Notes: generated by a model not told the origin, from the letters alone. Shown: positions 33,750-41,829, numbered from the stretch's first letter. The stretch is 48,053 nucleotides of DNA from Amycolatopsis acidicola (GCF_007713735.2 NZ_VMNW02000074.1:1-48053), one strand, 5' to 3'. Translations and numbers: made by a program.

Positions 33750-34391
33750 ATGACTACCGAACAGTTGCCCCCGCAGCACACCACCCCCGACCAGAACTGG
33801 GGCGCGCCGCAGCAGCGCCCGCCGCAGCGCTGGGACAGCCGCAAGACGCTCGCCGCCGTCGCGGTGGCGGTCGCCGTCGTCGGCGCCGGCGGTGCCGCGA
33901 TCTATGTGGCAGGCACGTCCAGTGACTCCAGCAGCTCGCAAGGCGGGATGCAGGGCGGCCCCGGCGGCGGCCAGATGCCCGGCGGCACCAGCGGGGCGAG
34001 CACGCTCAGCAGCGCGCTGCACGGGGAATACGTGGTCTCCGACGGCAACGGCGGCTACACCACCGAGCTGATGCAGACCGGCACCGTCACCGAGATCAGC
34101 GCGACGTCGCTGACCGCCAAGAGCACCGACGGCTACACGAAGACCTACACGATCGACAGCGGCACCGCGGTCGGTGACAACCAGAACATCAGCAGCATCG
34201 CCACCGGCGACACGGTCACCGTCGTCGCTTCCGTTTCCGGGGACACCGCGACCGCCGACACCCTCACCGAGGGTAGCGATCAGGCCGGGCAGGGAGCGGG
34301 CGGCGCGCCCGCGGGCCAACAGCAGCAGGGCACCCTGCCGAAGCAGGACTCCAGCTCGAGCGGCAGCGGCCAGACGACGGGTCAGGGCTGA
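33750..34391 (+). CDS. DUF5666-type membrane-anchored protein
   Basis: 213 residues. A Gln/Pro-rich cytoplasmic lead, one TM segment (about 33-53, TLAAVAVAVAVVGAGGAAIYVAG broken by small residues), a Gly/Ser/Met linker, then an outside beta domain (about 90-170) of DUF5666 type: GTVTEISATSLTAKSTDGYTK and GDTVTVVASVSGDTATADTL. The C-terminal 40 residues are Gly/Gln/Ser rich and disordered. First gene of a tight six-gene run; probably leaderless. DUF5666 domains are small, OB-like and of unknown role. As the first gene it may be a scaffold or redox partner of the system. Confidence 0.75.
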   Translation: MTTEQLPPQHTTPDQNWGAPQQRPPQRWDSRKTLAAVAVAVAVVGAGGAAIYVAGTSSDSSSSQGGMQGGPGGGQMPGGTSGASTLSSALHGEYVVSDGNGGYTTELMQTGTVTEISATSLTAKSTDGYTKTYTIDSGTAVGDNQNISSIATGDTVTVVASVSGDTATADTLTEGSDQAGQGAGGAPAGQQQQGTLPKQDSSSSGSGQTTGQG

Positions 34392-34394
34392 GCC

Positions 34395-34637
34395 GTGGGA
34401 GCGCGTGAGCACGGGATGCGCCGGGTGGCGCTGGTGACCACCGGGCTGGCGGTCGCCGGTGTCGCCGGCGCGACCCTCGTCGCCTGCGGCGTCGCCGGGG
34501 ACGACACGTCGTCGACCCAGACGTCGACCCAGACCTCCACCAGTCAGTCGTCCACTTCGGACAGTCAGTCGTACTCGGGCTCCAGCGGGATGTCCTCGAG
34601 CGACGGGTCCGCGCACGCGCAGTCGGGAGGATCCTGA
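34395..34637 (+). CDS. Small Ser/Thr-rich lipoprotein-like protein
   Basis: 80 residues from GTG 34395; ATG 34416 (MRRVALVTTG) is an alternative and gives a cleaner signal peptide. Hydrophobic core then LVACG resembling a lipobox, with Cys31 from the first start. The mature part is about 50 residues of almost only Ser, Thr, Gln, Gly and Asp, so it is unstructured, perhaps a surface-linked spacer or glycosylation target. It lies 3 nt after the DUF5666 gene, and its TGA overlaps the apbE ATG by one base. No recognised domain. Confidence 0.65.
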   Translation: MGAREHGMRRVALVTTGLAVAGVAGATLVACGVAGDDTSSTQTSTQTSTSQSSTSDSQSYSGSSGMSSSDGSAHAQSGGS

Positions 34638-35542
34638 TGCCGCTGATCACCGATGACACGACGGCACAGTGGGAAGTGTGGAGCACGACCGCACGCGTCG
34701 TCGTCGACGACGCCGCGGCGCTCGCCGACGCGAAAGCGCTGGTGGAGGCGGAACTCGCCGCGGTGGATCAGGCCTGCAGCCGGTTCCGCCCCGGCTCCGA
34801 GCTCGCGCTCGCCGAGCGCGCGGGCACGGACGTCGAAATCAGCGACCTGCTGGCCGGGCTCGTCTCGGCCGCGCTCGAAGCCGCACGCCGGACCGGCGGC
34901 GACGTCGATCCGACGTTGGGTGACGCGCTCGCCCGGCTCGGGTACGACCGTGACCTGTCGCTGGTGGCCGTGGACGGTCCGCCGCTGCCCATCCAGGTGC
35001 GGCCCGCGCCCGGCTGGCAGCGGATTCGCTTGACGGGCAACCGGTTGACGGTGCCCGCAGGCGTGCGGATGGACCTCGGCGCCACGGCGAAGGCATGGAC
35101 CGCGGACCACTGTGCCCGGCTGGCCGCCGGTGCGCTCGGCACCGGTGTGCTCGTCGAACTCGGCGGGGACATCGCGACCGCGGGCGCGGGGCCGGCGGAC
35201 GGCTGGAAGATCCTGGTGCAGGACCGGGCCGACGATCCGTCGTGCACGGTCTCCGTTCCCTCGGGCGCGGCGATGGCCACGTCCAGTACCAACTCCCGCA
35301 CCTGGCGGCGCGGGGACAGGCTGCTGCATCACGTGCTCGACCCGCGCACCTGCCAGCCCGCGCCGCGTACTTGGCGCAGCGTCACGGTGGTCGCCGACCG
35401 CTGCGTGGACGCGAACACCTGGACCACGGCGGCACTCGTCCGCGGACAGGACGCGCCGGAGTGGCTTTCCGGGCTCGGCGTGCCCGCCCGCCTCGTCGCC
35501 CGCGACGGCCGTGTGCACACCCTCGGCGGATGGCCGTCATGA
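34637..35542 (+). CDS. apbE: FAD:protein FMN transferase (ApbE)
   Basis: 301 residues. Transfers FMN from FAD to a Thr/Ser of a target protein on the outer face of the membrane. Family motifs: DQACSRFRPGSEL, GDVDPTLGDAL, MDLGATAKAWTAD, GVLVELGGDIA and HHVLDPRTC (usually DPRTG; Cys here). No clear signal peptide or lipobox is present at this start, so some copies may act inside or rely on a non-standard export; most ApbE proteins are exported. ATG shares one base with the previous stop, and the stop overlaps the next start. No FMN_bind-domain protein, the usual target, is encoded in the operon, which makes the target an open question. Confidence 0.9.
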   Translation: MPLITDDTTAQWEVWSTTARVVVDDAAALADAKALVEAELAAVDQACSRFRPGSELALAERAGTDVEISDLLAGLVSAALEAARRTGGDVDPTLGDALARLGYDRDLSLVAVDGPPLPIQVRPAPGWQRIRLTGNRLTVPAGVRMDLGATAKAWTADHCARLAAGALGTGVLVELGGDIATAGAGPADGWKILVQDRADDPSCTVSVPSGAAMATSSTNSRTWRRGDRLLHHVLDPRTCQPAPRTWRSVTVVADRCVDANTWTTAALVRGQDAPEWLSGLGVPARLVARDGRVHTLGGWPS

Positions 35543-36105
35543 CCTCGCAAGCCCTCTGGGACTTCGGCCGGGGTTCCGGCGTGGTGGCGCTCGTGCTGCT
35601 GACGCTGTCGATGGTGCTCGGCATCGCCACGCGCTCCGGCCGTCCCGCGCCGTGGCTGCCCCGGTTCGCGGTGGCCGAGACGCATCGCAACACCAGCCTG
35701 CTCGCCACGGTTTTCCTCGTGCTGCACGTGGGCCTGCTGCTCTTCGACCCGTACGCGCAGCTGCGGATCTTCGACCTCGTCTTCCCGTTCGTCGGCAACT
35801 ACCGGCCGTTCTGGCAGGGGCTCGGCACGGTGGCGCTGGACCTGATGATCGCGCTGGTCGTCACGAGCCTGCTGCGCACCAGGATCGGGTTGCGCACGTG
35901 GCGCGGAATCCATTGGGCCGCTTACGGTTTGTGGCCCATCGCGCTCGTGCACGCGCTGGGCACCGGCACCGACTCGTTCAGCGCCTGGTTCCTCGTGCTC
36001 GCGATCGTCTGCGTCGCCGCTGTGCTCGGCGCGCTCGGCTGGCGGCTGTCGGCCCGGTTCACCGAACGCCGGGCTGTCGCCCCCACGATGGAGGTCCGGG
36101 TATGA
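35539..36105 (+). CDS. Ferric-reductase-like b-type membrane cytochrome
   Basis: 188 residues from ATG 35539, which overlaps the apbE stop in an ATGA; ATG 35530 is also in frame. About six TM helices. Candidate haem-ligand histidines lie in pairs: AETHRNTSLLATVFLVLHVG (two His about 14 apart) and GIHWAAYGLWPIALVHALG (again about 14 apart), the pattern of the ferric-reductase-like transmembrane domain. It would carry electrons across the membrane from the cytoplasmic NuoF-like/ferredoxin pair to an outside acceptor. No FAD/NAD domain is attached, unlike full ferric reductases, so it needs separate electron donors. Confidence 0.85.
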   Translation: MTSQALWDFGRGSGVVALVLLTLSMVLGIATRSGRPAPWLPRFAVAETHRNTSLLATVFLVLHVGLLLFDPYAQLRIFDLVFPFVGNYRPFWQGLGTVALDLMIALVVTSLLRTRIGLRTWRGIHWAAYGLWPIALVHALGTGTDSFSAWFLVLAIVCVAAVLGALGWRLSARFTERRAVAPTMEVRV

Positions 36106-37301
36106 CCGTCAGTCTCACCGAAGTCGCCGGACTGCTCGACGCGGCAGCGCCCGATCTCGAGGCGCACCACCGGATCAGCGGCCCGATCCCGTGGCAGTGC
36201 CCGCTGATCGACGAGCTGCGCGCGGCCGGACTCACCGGACGCGGGGGAGCGGGATTTCCCGTGTGGCGCAAGCTTTCCGTGGTCGCCGAGGGAGACGCGC
36301 CCGTCGTGATCGGCAACGGCGCGGAGGGCGAACCGGCCAGCAGCAAGGACGAAACGCTGCTGGCGCGGGCACCGCACCTGGTCCTGGACGGGCTCCAGCT
36401 TGCCGCGCAAGCGGTACGCGCGGGCGAGGCTTATTTGTACGTGTCCGCCCGGGTCTCGGATTCCGTGCGCGCGGCGCTCGCCGAACGCGCGATGCGTAAC
36501 TGGGACGCGATTCCCGTTTCCGTCGTGCACGCGCCGGAAGCCTTCCTCAGCGGGCAGGAATCCGCTGTGGTGGCGGCGATCGAGGGGAAGGCGGCGCTTC
36601 CCGCGGACCGCGTCGAACTGACCGCGCGCTCGGGCGTGCACGGCAGGCCGACGCTGGTGCAGAACGTGGAAACCCTGGCGCACATCGCGCAGATCGCGCG
36701 TTACGGCGCCGAGTGGTTCCGCCGCCGGGGCACGGCCGAGGAGCCCGGCACGTTCCTCGTCACGGTCAGCGGCGCGGTGCGTGAACCGGGCGTGCACGAG
36801 GTCCCGCTGGGCACGTCGCTCGGAAAGGTGCTGGCGCTGGCCGGTGGTCCGTCGAGCGAACTGCGCGCGGTGCTCGTCGGGGGCTACCACGGCACCTGGG
36901 TCCCCGCGGCGAACTTCGGAATACCGTTGACACGCAAGGATTTGAGCGCGATCGGCGGGTCGGTCGGCGCCGGGGTGATGGTCGCGCTCGGCACCGGCCA
37001 TTGTGGCCTGAAAGCGTCCGCTGAAGTCGCCGCTTATCTGGCCGCGCAGAGCGCCCGGCAATGCGGGCCCTGCCTGAACGGCCTGCCCGCGCTCGCGCAA
37101 ACCCTGCAGGCGCTGGCCACCGGCGCCGGAACGGCCGAGCTGCCTGCCAGGGCCGCCCGCCTCGCCGACCTCGTCGAGGGACGCGGCGCCTGTCACCATC
37201 CCGACGGCACGGCCCGGTTCGTCCGGAGCACGCTCGCCGTCTTCGGCGACGAGATCGCCTGGCACCTGCGCGGGGAATGCGCGGGGAGGAGGACGAAATG
37301 A
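36102..37301 (+). CDS. NuoF-like NADH dehydrogenase flavoprotein
   Basis: 399 residues, starting within an ATGA overlap. The NADH/FMN-binding core is visible: LTGRGGAGFPVWRKL and IGNGAEGEPASSKDETLL. An SLBB-like domain follows (GAVREPGVHEVPLGTSLGKVLAL). The Fe-S region aligned to the NuoF SCGxCxPC motif reads SARQCGPC, so the first cluster Cys is replaced by Ala; a later CHH could supply the distal ligand. It probably oxidises NAD(P)H and passes electrons to the ferredoxin encoded next. It lacks the NuoE partner and other complex I subunits, so it is not part of a Nuo complex. Confidence 0.85.
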   Translation: MTVSLTEVAGLLDAAAPDLEAHHRISGPIPWQCPLIDELRAAGLTGRGGAGFPVWRKLSVVAEGDAPVVIGNGAEGEPASSKDETLLARAPHLVLDGLQLAAQAVRAGEAYLYVSARVSDSVRAALAERAMRNWDAIPVSVVHAPEAFLSGQESAVVAAIEGKAALPADRVELTARSGVHGRPTLVQNVETLAHIAQIARYGAEWFRRRGTAEEPGTFLVTVSGAVREPGVHEVPLGTSLGKVLALAGGPSSELRAVLVGGYHGTWVPAANFGIPLTRKDLSAIGGSVGAGVMVALGTGHCGLKASAEVAAYLAAQSARQCGPCLNGLPALAQTLQALATGAGTAELPARAARLADLVEGRGACHHPDGTARFVRSTLAVFGDEIAWHLRGECAGRRTK

Positions 37302-37510
37302 CCGTGCGGCTGCACATCGACTGGACCGCGTGCGACGGCCGCGGGCTGTGCACGGAACTGCTGCCGGAGACGCTTTCCCGTGACCCGTGGGGATATCCGG
37401 TGCCGCGTGACCGTGCTCGCGAGACCACGATCCGCCCGGAGCTGGCCGAACACGCGAAACGCGCGGTGCGCCTGTGCCCCACGCTCGCTCTGCGGCTCAA
37501 GGGGGAGTAG
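37298..37510 (+). CDS. Ferredoxin, 3-Cys type
   Basis: 70 residues from ATG 37298, overlapping the previous stop by 4 nt, with a GGGGAGGAGG ribosome site. Three cysteines only: C12 and C18 (ACDGRGLC) and C60 (RLCPTLAL). The C-x5-C...C-P arrangement is that of the small actinobacterial [3Fe-4S] ferredoxins often paired with cytochromes P450. It should shuttle electrons between the NuoF-like protein and the membrane cytochrome. Last gene of the operon; the 67-bp repeat array begins 54 bp downstream. Confidence 0.88.
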   Translation: MTVRLHIDWTACDGRGLCTELLPETLSRDPWGYPVPRDRARETTIRPELAEHAKRAVRLCPTLALRLKGE

Positions 37511-37564
37511 ACGGGCTGGGTCCCTTGCGGCTCAAGGAAGATCAACCGGCTGCAGTACCGTGGG

Positions 37565-37890
37565 CCGCGTGGCTGCCCGGTGCCGTCGGTCGGACCCGCT
37601 TCATCGTGTGGCGGTGTTTCAGCACTGTGGATCGCGTGGGTACCCGGCGCCATCGGTCAGACCCGCTCCATCGCGTGGCGATATGTCAGCACCGTGGACC
37701 GCGTGGCTACCCGGTGTCGCCCGTCAGACGCGCTTCATCGCGTGGCGATGTTCCAGCACCGTGGACCGCGTGGCTACCCGGTGCCGCCGGTCAGACGCGC
37801 TTCATCGCGTGGCGATGTTCCAGCACCGTGGACCGCGTGGGCTACCCGGCGCCATCGGTCAAACCCGCGCCATCACGTGGAACGTTTCAC
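37565..37890. repeat. 67-bp tandem repeat array
   Basis: Five units begin with CGCGTGG-type cores at 37565, 37632, 37699, 37766 and 37833, spacing exactly 67 each time. Units 3 and 4 are nearly identical; unit 5 has one extra G and runs into the 3' end of the desaturase/reductase gene, covering its last 10 codons and stop. On the minus strand units 2-4 encode a decayed copy of that C-terminus (HAMxRV then stop). The 348-bp gap from 37511 to 37858 contains nothing else recognisable. Confidence 0.9.
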
Positions 37891-39427
37891 CATGAACCGA
37901 GTCAGGCGGGACATGGTGTTCGGCCAGTACGGCGCGCACCGTGTCCGCCAGCGGCGGCGGCACGCACAGGAACCACTCGTCCACCTTCGCCGGGTGGAGC
38001 CGGGCCGAGAGCAGGAACCGCAGCCTCGCGCTGTCGAGCGCGCCGGGCTGGTAACGCTCGAAACAAATGGCGAGCGCCGAGCCGATCGTGTCGAACGGGT
38101 TGCCCGTCCGCGCCGGCCGGAGGTCCGGGTCGCGCTCGTCGGTGCGGAAGTGCACCACTCGCAGCCGTCCCTCGAAACGACGCGTCAGCGCGCTCAGCTC
38201 CCTCGCGAACAAAGTGTCGGCGCCGGTGCGGTTGACGTAAAGCAGAGTGGCGCGGCAGCGGGGCGCGGTGGCCAGCGCGTGCCCGAGCATCGGCAGCACC
38301 GGCGCGATCCCGATCCCGGCCGCGATCGCGACGAAGTGCTTCGCCTCCCTGGGATCCGGCGTCAAGGTGAACGACCCCTCGGGCGGACGCACCTCCAGCT
38401 CGTCGCCGGGCGCCAGCACTTTCGTGGCGTGGTTGGACAACCAGCCGTCCGGCACCTGCTTGATCGCGAGACGCAGCTCCTCCTCGCCCGGCCGGGAACA
38501 GACGGCGTACTGCCTCTCCAGCAGCGCGCCCTCCACCCGCGTCCGCAGCGTGACGTGCTGGCCGGGGGAGAAGCGGAACTCCGCGCGCAGTTCCGGAGGC
38601 AACGCCAGCGACACCACGACGACGCGGTCGAGCGGCCGCTCCACCCTCGTCACGGCCAGCCGGTGGAATTCGCCTCCGCACGCCGGGGCGGGCGGGGGAG
38701 CCGCGTCCGGCTCGCGGTCCGCTCGCCACGCCTGCTGGTACCGATAGAACGGCAAGGACGGATACCGGCTGTGCACACTGTGATAACTGCACGCGTCCGG
38801 CGGCTGGTGGCGGGGGAACCAGTCGAACCACCACGAAGCGAGCAGCATCGTCAGCCGCTGCGGCAGCAGGTACACGAGCAGCAGCTCCCAGCCGTTCCCG
38901 GTGCCGGCCACCGCGGCGAGCGTGCCGGGCAGCAGCACGAGCAGCGCCAGCGACTCCGCCACCTCGGCCTGCGGCCGGTCCGCGGTCCGCTTGAAGTAGG
39001 CGAACGTGTGCCACAGATCGGTGGCCATCCAGCGCAGCGGCAGCTGCCAGCGGGGGCCGCGCAGGTTCCACGGGGTCAGGTGCCCGCTGCCGCCGTGGCG
39101 ATGCTGTTCCAGGTGCAGGTAGCGGGCGGCGGGGAACGAGACGAACGCCGAGCTGAACAGGACCGCCACCCGGCCGAGCACGTCGTTCAACCAGGTCAGC
39201 CTGCCCGTCGCATGATGCGACGCCTCGTGCACGACCACGAACAGGCCGAGCATCGCGAGCATTTCCAGCGGGACCGTCAGCAGGGGCGTGGTGCCCTCGG
39301 CGAGCGTCAGCCATCCCGCGGAAACCGCCAGCGCGAGCGCGGCGCCGAACAGCACCAGCGTGGGCGTCACCACCGCCGGGACCTTCACCCGCGACCGGGG
39401 AAATGCCCGCGCCTCAACGGTTGTCAC
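37859..39427 (-). CDS. Desaturase/hydroxylase-like domain fused to ferredoxin-NAD(P) reductase
   Basis: 522 residues from GTG 39427, chosen because GGAGGAG lies six nt upstream; GTG 39442 would place that site inside the gene. Residues 15-200 are a membrane di-iron domain with His boxes HEASHH (67-72) and HLEQHRH (105-111); the third box reads HSVHS (216-220) before RYPSLPFY, where HxxHH is usual. Residues about 250-520 form a PaaE/FNR-type reductase: RQYAVCS (FAD), AAGIGIAPVLPML (NAD(P)), and WFLCVPPPL. The terminal 2Fe-2S domain common in such reductases is absent. Likely oxidises a lipid or carotenoid with electrons from NAD(P)H; substrate unknown. The last codons lie in a tandem repeat. 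Confidence 0.82.
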   Translation of the reverse strand: MTTVEARAFPRSRVKVPAVVTPTLVLFGAALALAVSAGWLTLAEGTTPLLTVPLEMLAMLGLFVVVHEASHHATGRLTWLNDVLGRVAVLFSSAFVSFPAARYLHLEQHRHGGSGHLTPWNLRGPRWQLPLRWMATDLWHTFAYFKRTADRPQAEVAESLALLVLLPGTLAAVAGTGNGWELLLVYLLPQRLTMLLASWWFDWFPRHQPPDACSYHSVHSRYPSLPFYRYQQAWRADREPDAAPPPAPACGGEFHRLAVTRVERPLDRVVVVSLALPPELRAEFRFSPGQHVTLRTRVEGALLERQYAVCSRPGEEELRLAIKQVPDGWLSNHATKVLAPGDELEVRPPEGSFTLTPDPREAKHFVAIAAGIGIAPVLPMLGHALATAPRCRATLLYVNRTGADTLFARELSALTRRFEGRLRVVHFRTDERDPDLRPARTGNPFDTIGSALAICFERYQPGALDSARLRFLLSARLHPAKVDEWFLCVPPPLADTVRAVLAEHHVPPDSVHGETFHVMARV

Positions 39428-39462
39428 GTCCGGCTCCTCCACACGGGGGACCTGCTGCGAAG

Positions 39463-39491
39463 AATGTAGACAAAACCTTGAGGAATGTAAA
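39463..39491 (-). promoter_or_regulatory. Promoter of the desaturase/reductase fusion gene
   Basis: Minus strand: -35 TTTACA (39491-39486), 17-nt spacer, -10 TACATT (39468-39463). A near-consensus housekeeping promoter with a start expected near 39456, about 30 bp before GTG 39427. Confidence 0.7.
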
Positions 39492-39550
39492 CTTTCGCGC
39501 CGGCCGGGCGCTCGCCGCAGGCCCGAGCCTGGCCTGTCAAGTGCCTGGCC

Positions 39551-39556
39551 TAGACT
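39551..39556 (+). promoter_or_regulatory. Likely -10 element of tig
   Basis: TAGACT lies 72 bp before the tig start. No convincing -35 is seen at 16-18 nt, so this is a tentative call from the -10 alone. Confidence 0.4.
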
Positions 39557-39627
39557 CGGACTTCGGGCACTTCGCGTGCCCGGTGTCCAGCAGCATCACC
39601 AACCCTGTACGGCTCGAGGAGAACACG

Positions 39628-41049
39628 TTGAAGAGCACCGTCGAGCAGCTCGGCCCGACGCGAGTCAAGATCAATGTCGAGGTGCCGTTCGACGAACTCA
39701 AACCGAACTTCGACCGCGCTTACCGCAAGATCGCCCAGCAGGTGCGCATCCCGGGCTTCCGGCCCGGCAAGGCGCCCGCTCGCGTCCTGGAAAGCCGGAT
39801 CGGCCGCGCGCCGGTGCTCGATGAGGTCGTCAACGAGGCCATCCCGGCCAAATACATGGAGGCGGTGCGCGCCGGCGAGGTGCGCACGCTCGGCCAGCCC
39901 GACTTCGAGGTGACCAAGCTCGAGGACCGCGAGGTCCTGGAGTTCACCGCCGAGGTCGACATCCGGCCGGAGATCACCCTGCCCGAGTTCGACGGGCTCA
40001 CCGTCAGCGTGGACGACGTCGAGGTCACCGACGAGGAGGTGGCCGCCGAGCTGGACCAGCTCCGGGCCCGCTTCGGCACGCTGACCGGCGTCGAGCGCCC
40101 CGCCGAGAACGGTGACTTCGTCTCCATCGACCTGTCCGCCACGGTCGACGGCGAGGAGGTCGAGGAGGCCTCGACCTCCGGGCTGTCCTACGAGATCGGC
40201 TCCGGCCAGCTCGTCGACGGGATCGACGACGCGATCATCGGGGCGAGCGAGGGCGAGACGAAGACCTTCACCACCCAGCTGGTCGCCGGCCAGTACGCCG
40301 GGCGTGACGCCGAGGTTTCGGTCACGCTGCAGAGCGTCAAGCAGCGCGAGCTGCCCGAGGCCGACGACGAGTTCGCCCAGCTGGCCAGCGAGTTCGACAC
40401 GATCGACGAGCTCAAGGCCGACCTGCGCGAGCGGCTGGCGCGGATGAAGAAGGTCCAGCAGGGTGTCCAGGCACGGGACAAGATCCTCGAGGAACTCCTC
40501 GAGCAGGTCGAGATCCCGTTGCCGGAGAAGGTCGTCGAGGCCGAGGTGGAGAGCCGCAAGCACGACGCGGTGCACGACCTCGACCACAGCGAGGAGGCGC
40601 TGGCCAAGGTGCTGGAGTCGCAGGGCAAGACCCTGGAGGACTTCAACACCGAGGTGCAGACCGAATCGGAGAAGGCGGTGCGCACCCAGCTGCTGCTGGA
40701 CACGATCGCCGACAACGAGCAGACCAGCGTCAACGACGCGGAGCTGACCGAGCGCATCATCTACCAGGCCCAGCGCTTCGGCGTCAGCCCGGACGAGTAC
40801 GTGCAGCGGGCGCAGCAGTCCGGTCAGCTCTCCGCCATCTACGCGGACGTGCGGCGCGGCAAGGCGCTGGCTTCGGTCGTGCGGAAGGCGAAGGTCACCG
40901 ACGCCTCGGGCGCCGAGATCGACCTCGAGGAGCTGTTCGGCCCCGGTGAGGACGAGGCTCCCGCCGCCGAAGCGGGCGAGGCAGGCGAGGCCACCGAGGC
41001 CGCTGAGACCGAGGTCACCGAGGTCGCGGAGTCCGGCGCGGAAAAGTAA
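39628..41049 (+). CDS. tig: Trigger factor
   Basis: 473 residues from TTG 39628, preceded by GAGGAG at six nt; the product begins MKSTVEQLGPTRVKI as in other actinobacteria. Ribosome-docking domain (about 1-115) with the GFRPGKAP signature at 43-50, FKBP-type prolyl isomerase domain (about 155-245, GDFVSIDLSATVDGEEV), and a helical chaperone domain to about 430. The last 40 residues are an acidic Ala/Glu-rich tail. It shields and folds nascent chains at the ribosome exit. The order tig-clpP1-clpP2-clpX is the standard one. Confidence 0.97.
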   Translation: MKSTVEQLGPTRVKINVEVPFDELKPNFDRAYRKIAQQVRIPGFRPGKAPARVLESRIGRAPVLDEVVNEAIPAKYMEAVRAGEVRTLGQPDFEVTKLEDREVLEFTAEVDIRPEITLPEFDGLTVSVDDVEVTDEEVAAELDQLRARFGTLTGVERPAENGDFVSIDLSATVDGEEVEEASTSGLSYEIGSGQLVDGIDDAIIGASEGETKTFTTQLVAGQYAGRDAEVSVTLQSVKQRELPEADDEFAQLASEFDTIDELKADLRERLARMKKVQQGVQARDKILEELLEQVEIPLPEKVVEAEVESRKHDAVHDLDHSEEALAKVLESQGKTLEDFNTEVQTESEKAVRTQLLLDTIADNEQTSVNDAELTERIIYQAQRFGVSPDEYVQRAQQSGQLSAIYADVRRGKALASVVRKAKVTDASGAEIDLEELFGPGEDEAPAAEAGEAGEATEAAETEVTEVAESGAEK

Positions 41050-41058
41050 AGCTCTCAG

Positions 41059-41100
41059 CGAACTTGGGCGGTGTCGGGCATTCCGCGCCGCCCAAGTTCG
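41059..41100 (+). terminator. Perfect inverted repeat after tig
   Basis: 13-bp perfect arms (41059-41071 and 41088-41100) with a 16-nt loop, starting 10 bp after the tig stop. Without a T-tract; it may end tig transcripts, or act as a regulator site for clpP1, since TAGGGT, a good -10, follows directly at 41102-41107. Confidence 0.55.
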
Positions 41101-41186
41101 TTAGGGTCGGTTGCAAGATCTCATTGAGTACGGAAGTCCACAGTGGATCTCCGCGGGGATCCACGGCGGCGAAAAGGCAGGCAGAC

Positions 41187-41801
41187 GTGACGCAGCACAA
41201 GCCCGAGGCGCGGACCAGCACCGCGGGGCTCAACCTGACCGACTCGGTGTTCGAGCGGCTGCTCGCCGAGCGCATCGTGGTGCTCGGTTCCGAGGTCAAC
41301 GACGAGGTGGCGAACCGGATCACCGCGCAGCTGTTGCTGCTGTCCGCGGAGGACTCCGAGTCCGACATCCGGTTCTACATCAACTCCCCGGGTGGCTCGG
41401 TCACCGCGGGTTTCGCCATCTACGACACGATGCAGCTCATCGAGCCGGACGTGGCGACCTACGCGATGGGGCTGGCCGCCTCGATGGGGCAGTTCCTGCT
41501 CTCCTCGGGTGCGCCCGGCAAGCGCTACTCGCTGCCGCACGCCCGGATCCTGATGCACCAGCCCTCCGCCGGCGTCGGCGGCACCGCCTCCGACATCGCG
41601 ATCCAGGCCGAGGTGTTCGGCAAGTGGAAGCAGGAGCTGGCGCGCATCACCGCCGAGCAGACGGGGCAGAGCATCGAGCAGATCATCCAGGACGGTGACC
41701 GCGACCGCTGGTTCACCGCCGAGGAGGCCCGCGAGTACGGCTTCGTGGACCAGGTGCTCACCAGGGACAACCAGCTCCCCTCGGCCAACGGCAGCCGCTG
41801 A
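41187..41801 (+). CDS. clpP1: ATP-dependent Clp protease proteolytic subunit ClpP1
   Basis: 204 residues from GTG 41187 (VTQHKPEARTS), with a weak GGCAGG upstream; the longer frame has no conserved residues. Catalytic triad: S99 (GLAASMGQ), H124 (ILMHQPSAG) and D173 (DRDRWF). Handle and head regions are standard (YINSPGGSVTAG). Forms a mixed ring chamber with ClpP2 and works with ClpX or ClpC1. 28 nt separate it from clpP2. Confidence 0.96.
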   Translation: MTQHKPEARTSTAGLNLTDSVFERLLAERIVVLGSEVNDEVANRITAQLLLLSAEDSESDIRFYINSPGGSVTAGFAIYDTMQLIEPDVATYAMGLAASMGQFLLSSGAPGKRYSLPHARILMHQPSAGVGGTASDIAIQAEVFGKWKQELARITAEQTGQSIEQIIQDGDRDRWFTAEEAREYGFVDQVLTRDNQLPSANGSR

Positions 41802-41829
41802 CCCGGGCGCGTAAGTAGGAGATAAGTCA

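Noticed and set aside
33978..34020. TSGASTLSS in the DUF5666 protein, resembling an ApbE flavinylation motif
   Set aside because: It lacks the leading Asp and the Thr/Ser at the second position after the acceptor, and lies in a low-complexity linker. Too weak to name as the ApbE target.
37565..37890. 67-bp repeats as a CRISPR array
   Set aside because: The whole unit repeats without unique spacers, the period is too regular, and no cas gene is present.
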